Source: Mangifera indica
Taxonomy: Eukaryota > Streptophyta > Magnoliopsida > Sapindales > Anacardiaceae
Direction of reading: 5' to 3'
Assembly: GCF_011075055.1 (NCBI RefSeq)
Contig: NW_025401112.1
Location: 124,001 to 188,000 of the forward strand
DNA length: 64,000 bases
Shown here piece by piece: positions 1-11,031 of this stretch (positions are counted from its first letter, which is position 1; every line of letters begins with the position of its first letter). The notes under the pieces are model-generated. The model was not told the origin of the DNA. It saw only the letters and a list, made by a program, of their open reading frames with translations, and ran no database searches. Both the position numbers and the translations under genes were made by a program.

Positions 1-2109
1 TGGCGCTGAAAGTTTTGAACTGAGCATAGTTGATGACCATTAATGGAACCACTATAGTTCGCTGTTGTTATTGTATCCTCTATTTTGATAATGTGAAGAT
101 AGTTTCTTTCTTCTATTTTGGCATTTTGTATTTTTAATAACTTTTATTTTAAAAAATAATAATAATTGAACGAGTACATTACATTTTTCAATGATGATTT
201 TACCAAAAGAACTTTCACCCTTTCTAGTATAAATAACAATTTTTTCACTCAAAATTAAATTCATTTAAAAAAAATTGTATAAAGGTAAAATTATAATTTT
301 GTTATTCCTAATTTTAAAAAAAATTAAAAAAACAACTTGCATTTAAGTTCCTACAATTCTTTGAAAATCCTAGTTATTGACATCACTTATTCACCACCAT
401 TACTAATCTCACCATTGTCACAAGTTTTGGCCCTCACCATTCTCTCTTTTGTCATGATTTGATTTGTCATTGATGACTTGAATGAGTGAAGGTTATTGCC
501 GATGACAACATAAAATTGTAACAAATAGAGAGTGATGGAGACCACCAACACATGCAATAGAGAAAGGGAAAGATGATGGTACAACAGAGAAAATGGATTG
601 AGGGGATAGCAGTGTGGGATGAGTTGTCGAAGAGAAGGAGATGGTGGGGGTTGATCGGGAATAGAGAGACAACGTGGTAGGGGCTAATCAAGAATAGAGC
701 AAGAAGGAGGCAAGTGTGAAAGGATTGAGAAATTAGAGAATATTTATGCAGTTGAGATATTTAAAGGTTTTTTATTTTAAATTTTGTTAGGTTGTATGGT
801 AATTTTACAAAATGAAATAGTAAAGATAAAATAGTAATTTCGCTTGGTATTATATAAATTATTTTTCATTAAAAGAATTTGATTTGGGGTTAAAAAAAGT
901 GTTATTTATCGTCAAAAGACTTTTCAATTATATAAGTTATAGGTTTTAAAATAAATTCAAACCTAATTTGAGTTAATCATGTCTATCTTGAACTCAAGCA
1001 AAAAACTTTTCAATTTAGTGAGCTCGAGCTTAGGCTTTGCTTTAATGAAGTCGAGTTGAGCTGAAGTCAAAACAATACTTAATTCAACTTGATTATAGTT
1101 GTAGATAAGATTAATGAGATATCTAATCTCATTTACCATGTTGGCTTTTATCTCCTAGAGTCAGTATCCAGGTGAATAGAGTGCATGTTATCTGGTTTTC
1201 CTTTTTTATCTTTATGCATACATTGTATCACTCCACCAGAATTTCTCTGGTTTCTTCTGCCTATCAAAGGTTGACGGAGATTTTCAACCATAAAAATTGT
1301 AGTTTATTATAAATGAAAGAGGGTCTACGTCACTTTCCATAGTGGAAAATTTGTACAAAAAATGTCTCCCACTTGATGAATTGAAGTGGAAATGGCTCTT
1401 CCTGTGGACTAATTGTTGTGGCATAAGATAAACAGCTTTCAGCTGACTGTTCTTTCAATTTTAAACAATTTGTAAAATACTTGGCCATTAAAGACCTAAC
1501 CTTAACGTAATCACATCTATATCGACACTTCTTTTTCTTTAAGTAAATCATACACTAAACTCATTAATCATGATTAACCCTCTTTAGTTGTAACCCAGGA
1601 AGGTCATGTCTATGGCCTGGCCACCGAATGAAATTCAACATATGAATGTCACTTTTTCATCAACTTAATTAATTAATTTTTTAAAAATTAATCTGTTATC
1701 TGATCATTAATCATCATCATCAAGTGCCGACCACAAAATGCAAAGTTACATTGGGTTCTCGCCAAAGTCTAACACACTATTATACTTTTGTTTTTGGATT
1801 TTGTAACTCAAAATGCATCTGAATAAATTAAAGAATTCATAGGTTATTTAATTTATCTTTATCTTAGACTTCTCTAGTATAAGATACACATGTAAACTCA
1901 ATATTTCTTTAGTGTATTACTGATGTGAAATTTACCTAAATTGTAATAGTTTTAGTAACGCAAAAACAATTCAATGTTTTTGTCATTTTTAATTTTTTTC
2001 TTCCTTTAGAGGAATACGGATAAAGATAATGGGAAAAGGAAGTTAACCAAAATAGTCATGTGTTAATTTATTTAGTCAAGCTAAAGATAAAAAGAATAAA
2101 ATCATATAA

Positions 2110-2285
2110 TAAAGAACAATGTTATTCATACCCACTTCTATATACACATATGATGTATCATAATTTGATTGAATGTTACTTTATTCATAATTCAAAAGCA
2201 CTCAATTACTTGATAATATATATCAAATGTATATTTATTTATGTACTCAATGTGGGCGTACATAGGTTTATTATATAGTAAATTT
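2110..2285. repeat. Hairpin MITE-like repeat, copy 1
   Basis: The centre has the family signature: an arm reading TTTGATTGAATGTTACTTTA, then its near complement ending in ACTCAATTACTTGATAATA. Outer arms are AT-rich and carry TATGTACTCAATGTG. It is a diverged member of a family seen at least a dozen times in this window. No transposase is encoded. Confidence 0.5.
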
Positions 2286-3198
2286 TAATGTGATTACAAG
2301 CATTAGTTGTGGTTCAATTCCAAAATCCATCATTATTTCTTGGCATATTATTAATTAGTCATGTAATTCACGTTATATTTAACCATAATCAATATTTTGA
2401 GATCCAGATAGGAGAAATCAAAGGGTTGATCAAGATGAAATGGGATTTATAAATGATTAAATAAATATTTAAATAACATTTAATAAAAAAAAATTGTGAT
2501 TTAGTAGTATAGGATGCAAATTCTTTATCTCATGGATTTAATTTAAGTCCCAACAATTTTAAAATTTATTATTTTTTCATATGGTGATATCGTATGAGGG
2601 TTTGACCACATCTTGATATATAATTTTTCTAGGTATTTTAATATAAAATAGAAGAATTTGTTAAAATAATACTATATAAAATGATAGTCTATCCAATTTG
2701 ATAAAGATAAAAAAATTTATGGTTATCAATGTGTCAATTTGAAATGTAACGAGTTTATTCATCTATTTATTTTGGATAAACTTATCTAAAGTAAAAGTCC
2801 CATAATATTACTTTGGACAAATATGTACATTTATAAAAGAATATAAGGAATTTAGAGTATATTTGGCAGAAATTTGAACTAATTGTACGATGATACCCAC
2901 ATAAATTACGGTTAGGAAAACGACGTTTGTGTTAAGTAACGATAACACCATAGGCAAATTCTACGCTGCTAAAACACGAGACAGATACTACATATTTTAC
3001 ATCATATAAGTAAAACAAAAGGAATGAAAAAAATATTAAATATGTATGTGCATCTCCTGCTATTTAGTGTGTTAATGATAAATTGTCAAAATATATTTTG
3101 AATTATAAAATCTAAAACTATAAAATAAAATTATAATAAATTGTGTATCTATAATAGACAATGAACCGATATATTTGAATTATATATCTCAAAATACA

Positions 3199-3522
3199 AA
3201 GCTAGTCATGAAAATTAATCCAATCTTCATTAATATATTATATATAGAAGAAAAGGGGTAATTTTTTTTGTCAAAAACTATGTAGTCTACATATTCAAAA
3301 TATACAATATTTTAATGATGGAGCAAAATATTTGGCGGAAGATGTTACCATGACTCTTTAAAATTACCTCCAATCCATGATAAATGACAGGTAAATTGAC
3401 CTTTGGCTGCCTTTTTTTTCATGTCCTGAAGGGTCATCGACAGGAATCTGAGAATAAGAAGCTAGCCGTGACAATTAATCCAATCTTCATTAATGTATTA
3501 TATATATGATAAAAGGGGTCAT
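3199..3522. repeat. Short direct repeat pair (about 64 bp each)
   Basis: 3199-3262 and 3459-3522 both read AAGCTAG followed by AATTAATCCAATCTTCATTA and a TATATATA tract ending near AAAAGGGG. The copies differ at several positions and are 260 bp apart. The origin is unknown; a local tandem duplication is the simplest reading. Confidence 0.6.
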
Positions 3523-5689
3523 TTTGCATATATAGTTTATATTTTTATTTGTACAGCACAAGACATAGGACCCTAAGAATTTATACCACCTAATTACATG
3601 GTAATCTGTCATTGTTTACAGATAAAATTAAGCACATTATTTATACACATAATATTATTTTTATACAAAAAGGTAGAAAAATAAAACAATATCCCATTTG
3701 TAGCCAATATGCAATACAGCTTTATTCTTAAAGTAAGACATCCAATTACTTTGCTGCCCTAGCAATTGAAAGGAATCCACGATTTGTATGTTGTAAAGCT
3801 AGTTAGCTAGAATGTCACTCAAACGCATTCTTCAGATTCACTACTTTAAAAGATTCAGGTTGCTTTGTTCTTGCACATTTCACATTCTTGATTTCCCATT
3901 TACAGAAGTCTCCCACCACTAAAGAGATTCCTATATAATCAGCAAAAGCAAAACGTCTGCACAAATCTTCTATGAAGTTTCTGGGAAATTAATACATTTT
4001 TCGGGAGATGGATCAAGGCAGGCAAAGAAGGAGCTGTTGAGTCTAATCACATTGAACAGTAATATTAACAGAAGCGCAAATGCAACATTCTAGCCTCACA
4101 AAAATTGAATGGATTATTTGCATGAGCTGCAAAATCAAACTAAACTTTTTCCTTTGATATGACTTGTCTTTTGTGGAATTCGTTGAAGGACAAATTCTCT
4201 TCACACCCAGAGTTTGAAAAACTCACAGATTTCACACACTAAATTCTTAGACTACAAGTTTCCACCTGAAACCTAACTTTATTAATGGAAAAAAGGCTTC
4301 GACACACATTCGAACAAGATATAGAAAGTCTCTTCCTGTGATTTTGTTGAAATCACACTAGGACAAGCCTCAGGTGGGATTTTGACAAAATTAGAGTAAA
4401 AAATATGTGATCTTGTAGGATTGCACTAAAAAAATATGTGATCTTATAGGATTGCACTAAAAAAATATGTTATCTTGTCCGATTCTACTTGTTTGGTGTG
4501 ATTTCGACTAAATTAAACTTATCTAGTAAGATTAGGCTAGATCACACATTTCCTAAAGCAACTCCAATAAAATTCTAATCAACAATTTTTTTCATTATAA
4601 TTATTTTTTTTAATTTGGGGAGGGGAAATGACTTTTTTGCTATTAAAACCCTTAATGGAGTTAGCTAGGTTTTAGGTGATGATTTGTGGTTTTGGCCAAA
4701 CCTTAGATGACAGATAGTAATTTGCTCTTGACTAAATGGGGCCAACCAGAAGAGATTAGATTTGATTTTATTCTTAAGTATCTTTTAGTTTCAACTCTCC
4801 ATCTTTCTCCTGTACATGCATATCTATCTCAATCTGATCTTCTGTAGCCATCCTGGAACCATTTCTTGAATGATTTGTCTATATCAAACATCAATTGTCT
4901 TTCACGTCACAGCCAAGAAGACATATATCCATTAACATAGAAAACAACTTAAATTACATGTTTAGGGTAATTTTGAGTGATAAAAGAAAGAGATTTCAAA
5001 TATGAAAGTAAATGTTCAAATCTTCTAAAATGACAATTTAAAATTAAACTCTTAACTTACTTTATAAATTCACTTGCTTGGATTGGTTGGTTTTTACCTT
5101 GAAGCAACAATCGAGCTCAAATAAGGTTTAAAGCATGGTGGGTTGTAATAATCTTGCTTGAGTATAAAGATAGAGATTAAAAAACTTCAACTGGGGTCAA
5201 TATGTATCAACTTGGAAGCTGTGTATGGAGAAGGAGTGGAAATATTCATATTGAAGATGTCAAATATTGTCTCCCACTAAAAGAAAGATGATGTGGAAAT
5301 GCACTTTCCATTAGACTATACTATTGCCTTCAGCTTTAAGAAAACAAATTCGATTTTCACTTACCCTTCTGTCCCTTCCACACTTGCCTTCAAAAATTTA
5401 ATTATTTTCTTCCTCCCATTATCAACAGTGAGCTTAAACACCACACCGAGCCGCCACGTCTTAAATAAACCCTAATGTAGTAAAATGTAGAAGTTCAAAT
5501 GCAGCTTTCACCTACTTCTGTCAAAGATTGTTGGCTAATGCCATCATATTATATAAAGATAATTGAAGACTTTTATGGGACTTCGAAAGGAAAGCCAGCT
5601 TTTTTATGGCTTGCCATGTGGTGTTTCCTTTGAAGCTTTTAAATTATTCAACCTGTATTTATTGTTAATTTGTTATACAATAAAATCAT

Positions 5690-5855
5690 CTACACCCAAT
5701 TTTGATTACCTAATTGGATAATTAGATTATATATTATTATATGATTGAGTGATTTTAAAAAAAAAATATCATTTAATCACCTGATAATACATAATTTAAG
5801 TATGTATTTAATTGAGTACTTAAAAATAGATTTATATAATATTACTCTTTCCAGA
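5690..5855. repeat. Hairpin MITE-like repeat, copy 2
   Basis: Contains TATGATTGAGTGATTTT, a poly-A centre, and the complementary arm ATTTAATCACCTGATAATA. Arms extend to TACCTAATTGG and AATTGAGTACTTAAAAATAG. Same family as copy 1. Confidence 0.6.
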
Positions 5856-6897
5856 AACTGTGATACACGATGCAATTGTGTGGTAATTTTGCATCAATAG
5901 AACATGTTGCGTATTGATCAGGGGAAAATATGCAAATCACAAACAGTCAATGACTTGAATAAGGTGACATCCTGACCCACCAAGTCATTTTGATGCTTGG
6001 TTAATTGCTATAATTAGCTGCAAGAAAATATAAAATCAAGAGAGAAGAATGAAGACTAATTATAGCCACAAACCAAGTATATATTGATGATAATCTGATA
6101 TAACATATTGAAATTGACAGACAACCAACAGAGAAGGAGAATTGTTCATCAAGTCAAGAAGGCTTTGACCTATGAGGTCCTCCTTATTGAAACGATTTTC
6201 TCTTTCCATTTCTTGAAATAATTTCCTTTATTATATATATCCATTTATAACTGCCATGTTACCTTGTATGACCATTTTACTGGGATTTAAGCAGTGATTG
6301 AGGCTGGAAAATCTGTGATATGCTAATGGATTTTCTTCTGATTATTAATCAACTTTTGTACATGCCTCTGTGTTCATAGACTTTCCAAGGAGACAACCTA
6401 GCTGTAATTTTTTGAGCCATGGTATTGTCTTATTGTTGTATTGAGATAAACTTTTTACAAGTCTTTTAGACAGAGGGTAACTTTTTGCTTTTGTTGAATT
6501 GGATTGGTCTAATCCTAGAGAAGTGTCCTACGGTACAATCAGAGTTTACTTTTTGCATAGAGCTTTGATGTCTTTGCTTTTTTTGGCAAAGATGAGCATG
6601 GGCTGTTTTCTGGGTTTTCTTGTTCCGAGTCTCTGGCTTTGTTTCTGTTGTTAATACAAACTTACTGGACATTGGTGTAAAGATGATAACTATGAATATT
6701 AATTAGTCACTGTCACCTTCTCTAAATTCTCTGCAAGCAGATCTTTGTTATTTATTATCAACTGAGTCTTCATGAGGTGCACAAATAAATAATAAAGTAA
6801 ATGGGATCACTTATAATGAAAAAATGAAGAAAACTTTTCACACTCAGCAACAATTTACAGATTCTCGCAAACTGCTAGTGTTATGAGTAACTCCAAA

Positions 6898-7269
6898 TTA
6901 AGCTATTGGTAGAGATGTCAAATGGGTCGAGTTGAATCGAGTTTGGTGGCAAGTGCAGACTGAGGCTGAGGCTGATGCAGGCTTGGCCAGGTAGGTTGGA
7001 TTGTCATCGCCGGCCATGATGACAACAATCTTCGGCTCCATCTCCAACTGCATGTCAACTACTTGCTTCACTGATTCACCCTGATCATGATGATCACTGC
7101 CTGACGAATTCATGGAAGATCTTCGATAAGAACAAGCTAGAATTATCAAAGCTATGGCAATGAGCCCCAGCATGGCTCCCAACCCACCAAACAGGTAAGG
7201 AACCGGAGAGTTCCAATGCCCCAATCCGCCATTAACACCACCTGAAGTTGAGTTGCTTGCAGTCCCCAT
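6898..7269 (-). CDS. GLUTAMINE DUMPER (GDU)-type membrane protein
   Basis: Single-exon gene of 123 residues, within the 100-160 usual for the family. Residues about 23-46 form one hydrophobic membrane segment (starting VPYLFGGLGAMLG), followed by basic YRR. Residues 83-88 are VIMAGD, the diagnostic GDU motif, and the context EPKIVVIMAGDDNPTYLAKP is typical. In Arabidopsis, GDU proteins act at the plasma membrane and change amino-acid export; the VIMAG motif is needed for function and for interaction with the LOG2 ubiquitin ligase (established for the family, inferred here). The N-terminus is Gly/Ser/Thr-rich and lies before the membrane segment, as in GDU1. The start ATG has no upstream in-frame alternative and a TATA box lies 57 bp before it. 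The gene stands alone between repeats. The C-terminal tail (TRFNSTHLTSLPIA) is not conserved in what I know of the family. Confidence 0.9.
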   Translation of the reverse strand: MGTASNSTSGGVNGGLGHWNSPVPYLFGGLGAMLGLIAIALIILACSYRRSSMNSSGSDHHDQGESVKQVVDMQLEMEPKIVVIMAGDDNPTYLAKPASASASVCTCHQTRFNSTHLTSLPIA

Positions 7270-7325
7270 GATTCCACAACGTTTAATGAAGTTGGAAGTG
7301 CAAGTTTAGGAGATTGATATCATTA

Positions 7326-7334
7326 ATATTTATA
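7326..7334 (-). promoter_or_regulatory. TATA box of the GDU gene
   Basis: On the minus strand this reads TATAAATAT, 57 bp before the GDU start codon, which fits a short 5' leader of about 25 nt. Confidence 0.55.
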
Positions 7335-7644
7335 CCAGAAAATTGAAGATTATTAAGACAAAAATCAAAAAGTTATTGCGTAATGAAAATTTTAATTAAA
7401 GATACCAAATTGTCCTTTGTTTTGGATAACATCATAATTTTGTGCACCCACTTTTGACGGTATATAAATAGTATAAAGTAATATCTAATCATACATCAAA
7501 GTATATTTATTCCATTTTGTTGAACAAGGTTCTCTAGTTTTAAAAGAAAAAATCTAATCATGTGCTAAATTAAGTATTCAAAACTGAATACATATAACAT
7601 TACTTATTATTATTCAATTGTAAACATATATGTCATTTGAGCAA

Positions 7645-7792
7645 TATTATATATACATATTTTTGAGTACATAGATTATATATCATATATATAATTTATC
7701 TTTAATTTAAAATCACATAATTATAGAATAACACATTATCTGTATATCTAATTATATAATCAAAAGTATATATGAATAATTTTATTTGTGTT
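7645..7792. repeat. Hairpin MITE-like repeat, copy 3
   Basis: AT-rich inverted arms around ATTTATCTTTAATTTAAAAT with outer ends TTTTTGAGTACATAG and TAATCAAAAGTATATATG. A diverged family member. Confidence 0.45.
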
Positions 7793-8354
7793 GTTTAGCT
7801 GGAATCCACTTACCATCATTTGAAAATAATATATGCCACATTCAATTATCTTACAAATGAAAGACATTAAAGGTGGAAATGGGTAGTATGGTAAATTTGA
7901 TAGGGTGGAAATTCATGTGCCATGGATGAAGCAACCAACCGTAGAAAGAGTATTAAATGTGAGTCATGCAATTTCTCATAACCTTATATTTTATAAAAGG
8001 GTTTTTCTTTATCCAAATTATAAGACCCCACAAAACGTGCCCTTCTGGTTTAAGTATTCCTCATTTTCTCTTCTTCATACACCACCAGATTTCTCTGATA
8101 CATTATTTTCGATGGGATTTGCCGTATTTTTTAAGCAAAACCAAAATATAATTTAACTTGTAGGGCTTGTTTCGGAATTGTCTTGCAACTTTGCACACGA
8201 TTTAGGCCCTGAAAAGAGATACCGCATTAATTAAGTTGACTGTGATACATAACGATGAAATTGAATCCATTTTAAGGCATCTAATTAAACAACTCATCTT
8301 ATGGATTAAAATTTGAAAGATAGTCATACACTCCCAAATATTATGAAGAGAATG

Positions 8355-8500
8355 TTATGTAGACCTAATTTTGAGTATCTAAATGACACATCATTATGTG
8401 ATTGAATGTTATTTTATTAATAATCAAAATAAATCAATTATATATAATACATCATTTGAATAGTTAATTGAATATTCAAAACTCGGTACCCATTGTTTTA
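8355..8500. repeat. Hairpin MITE-like repeat, copy 4
   Basis: Starts CTAATTTTGAGTATC, holds ATTATGTGATTGAATGTTA in the centre, and ends TTGAATATTCAAAACTCGGT, the complement of the start. It belongs to the subfamily whose ends read ACCTAATTTTGAGTA. Confidence 0.6.
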
Positions 8501-8774
8501 TTATATTATGAAACATAGATATATAGAATAAAACTATGTATACAAATAAATTGTATAGCATGTTTGTACAAATTTTAGTAGCAATTTGTGATTGAGTGAT
8601 GTGATTATTCACTTTTTTTTCTTACTTCAAAATCACTTATTTAAATACTAACATATCAGGTTGTATAAATAAATTTATATAATTTATTTATACATGTAAT
8701 ATTACTCAAGCATATATTTTAGAGCATTCTGTCAATTGAGAAGTGTGACTTTTTTTTTTTTGTAGTATGATATA

Positions 8775-8930
8775 TGAGTAGTGCTATATATATAAACAAT
8801 AATATATCATCATATGATTTGATAATTTTAAATTAGAGATAAAACAATATTCAATTATATGAAGACATATCATTATTTGTATATAAAATCGTATATATTA
8901 TTTATACATATAATTTTATTGATAATATAT
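8775..8930. repeat. Hairpin MITE-like repeat, copy 5
   Basis: Centre reads ATATGATTTGATAATTTT, then AATATTCAATTATATGAAG. Outer arms are GTGCTATATATATAAAC and TTATTTATACATATAAT. It belongs to the subfamily with ATAAAACTATATGT-type ends. Confidence 0.55.
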
Positions 8931-9674
8931 CCCTGGCTATGAAATAATCAAAAGTAGTATCTTTGCATTGGAGATTTGTTTTGATTTTTTTTCTATAATA
9001 TTAGTGGAAGTATATAAAAGGAAATTTTAATTAGATGAATGTGAATGTTCAAAGGAATATAAAGATAAATGAAGGAACGAATATTTTGAATATTAAAAGC
9101 AATCAAGTGGGATAAGATATTGACATTTATCTAACTATCACGCACTGGTTGCTGATCCTAAAAACTTCTATGAAACCCATGAAATTAAATTATTGAATGT
9201 TTTCACATTAATATGCATAACAGGTACATCATTACGATTAAGATTAGATTTAATCTGAGCTATTCAAATTTAGGTTAAACGAATCAAGTTTGAACTAATG
9301 ATTTGATTCATTTTCATAAACGAGCATATTCAAATATTCAAATTTGAATTGATTTAACCCAAATTTAAAGTAAAATTGTTTTTTAGTTAAGTTTGAGTTG
9401 AATCAATTTCGAATTGGCTCTTTAGATTTAAATTCATCTTGAGTTGGGTCTTGTTTAGATTCATCTTGAATTAGATCCAACCTTAAATATAATAATTCAT
9501 GACTTACTATGACGGGGAGTTGAGTTTGAGGTAATATTTGATTATCTTAGTAATCTATTTTTTTAAAACTGGTATTACCTTATTTTGTTTGTCATGTAAT
9601 AAACAATTTTGATCATCTTTTAATTACCAAAGTGATGTAATAGTCGAGCAAATTATCACATTTATCTTAAATAT

Positions 9675-9850
9675 TGGAAGATCAATAAAACTATATGTAC
9701 AAACAATAAATACAAATGATGACATATCATATTGTAATTGAGTAATTTTGAATTAAAGATAAAATAACATCTAATCATATGATGATACATTATTATTTAT
9801 ACTTAAGTCTGTATTCATTATTTGTGAACATGTATAGTGCTACTCTTAAA
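9675..9850. repeat. Hairpin MITE-like repeat, copy 6
   Basis: Starts AATAAAACTATATGTAC, has TTGTAATTGAGTAATTTT and TAACATCTAATCATATGATG as inner arms, and ends with ACATGTATAGTGCTACTC. Confidence 0.6.
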
Positions 9851-10299
9851 AAATTATTGAAGTAATATTAATTTCGTTACAAATTTGCCCTCACTTACTA
9901 AAATTTTAGAACAAAACTACTCTCAATTTCAGTTAAAACAATAAACAACATAACTCCCAAATTTACTTAATTTCATTATTTGACAATATGGTAAATTAAA
10001 AAATAATTAAATTAATTAATTTTATTGTTTGACAACATAAAAAAACTAAAATATGACTAACATAGAGAATAATTTACAACATACAAAAAAAAAAACCTAA
10101 GACATGCTAATTTAACTAAATACAATACCAATTTAAAATTAATAATCTTTTAAGGGTATTTAAGTAAAATAATATCTCAATATTTTTTTTTTATTTCTAT
10201 TAACCAAACACATTAATTATAGATATATGCCAATATTACCAAACAGAGTATTAATTATACTCAGTAATCTTTTAAGTAATTTATCTTAATAGTAATATT

Positions 10300-10445
10300 T
10301 CATTTTCAATCAAATTATATGTGCATATTTTTTAATACACAATTAAGTATAAAAATGATATGTCAAAATATGATTAAATGATTTTAAATTTAAGATAAAA
10401 TAATATTTAATTATATATAATATATTATTTATGTATTTAAAAATA
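10300..10445. repeat. Hairpin MITE-like repeat, copy 7, split by MULE-1
   Basis: Left arm AATTATATGTGCATATTTTT, centre ATATGATTAAATGATTTTAA and AATATTTAATTATATATAAT, then the right arm up to ATGTATTTAAAAATA, where MULE-1 begins. The rest of the right arm (TTAAAAATATATATTTATAA) continues at 18305 beyond the element. MULE-1 therefore landed in a pre-existing MITE and duplicated 9 bp of it. Confidence 0.65.
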
Positions 10446-10539
10446 GGGTAATTAATTAAAATAGGCAAAAAATTTTCCGTTTATACGTTTTTAGGCCAGT
10501 GAACAACTGTTTTACCAAAATAAGCAAACCAATATTTTT
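10446..10539 (+). repeat. MULE-1 left terminal inverted repeat
   Basis: 94 bp, from GGGTAATTAATTAAAATAGG to CAAACCAATATTTTT. It is an exact reverse complement of 18211-18304. Beyond 10539 the two ends differ. Confidence 0.97.
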
Positions 10540-10703
10540 CTTCCACTAATACCCCTTTCTCATTTCACATAACTAATCAATTTGCGCCGCTTTCATCTTA
10601 TTTCACCGTCGTCTTCTCTCTCAACGTTATTCTTCTATCAACACTTCAACGATAACAAATTTTATGTGTGCTCTCAGTGGCATTCATCATTATCATATAT
10701 CAA

Positions 10704-11027
10704 GTAAGTTTTTTTTGCATTTCCTTTATATAAATAATATCGGTATCCAAAAAACTGTCAAACTCAAATATAAAGTTTAAAACTGTAATCAGCACCTCGT
10801 AACTGCTTAAATCTTTTTATAAATATTCAGATTTATGCATTCTATACTTTTATTAGCCAGATCTAAGTAAAAACGGAAATCGCAGTTCATGCCTGGTTAA
10901 TTGCGTGGTTTGCGCGTTGCGCGGATTGCGCTGTTTACTATTTGCGTTGCGCGGTTTGCGCTTGCGCTGTTTGCGCGGTTTGCGTTTTGCATTTCTGCTC
11001 ATCTCTTTCACAATTTCTTTGATGCAG
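10704..11027 (+). other. Probable 5'-leader intron of the MULE-1 transposase gene
   Basis: A strong donor (CAA|GTAAGT) at 10704 and an acceptor GATGCAG ending at 11027, four bases before the transposase ATG, suggest a leader intron. It contains the GCG-rich repeat block at 10895-10992. Inferred from splice signals only. Confidence 0.45.
10895..10992. repeat. GCG-rich repeat block (TTGCGCGG-type)
   Basis: Variants of TTGCGCGGTTTGCG and TTGCGCTG occur in near-tandem array, in sharp contrast to the AT-rich surroundings. A short stretch of the same motif (TTTTGCGCGGTTTGCGCGG) recurs at 17651-17669 near the other end, upstream of the protease gene. GCGC cores are self-complementary, so the motif can be read on both strands. 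Confidence 0.7.
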
Positions 11028-11031
11028 AAAT

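Larger units (their letters stand above)
1..6897. other. Intergenic DNA, no recognisable gene
   Basis: AT-rich sequence on both strands. The open frames here are short (under 75 codons), uninterrupted by recognisable domains and without family similarity I can name. It holds two hairpin MITE-like repeats (about 2110-2285 and 5690-5855) and one short direct repeat (3199-3522), listed separately. I see no RNA gene. Confidence 0.6.
7270..10436. other. Intergenic DNA rich in hairpin MITEs
   Basis: No gene recognised. At least five MITE-like repeats are listed separately. Around 9290-9480 there is a low-complexity stretch of variants of AATTTGAATTGA/GAGTTGAATC that looks like decayed repeat sequence. 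Confidence 0.55.
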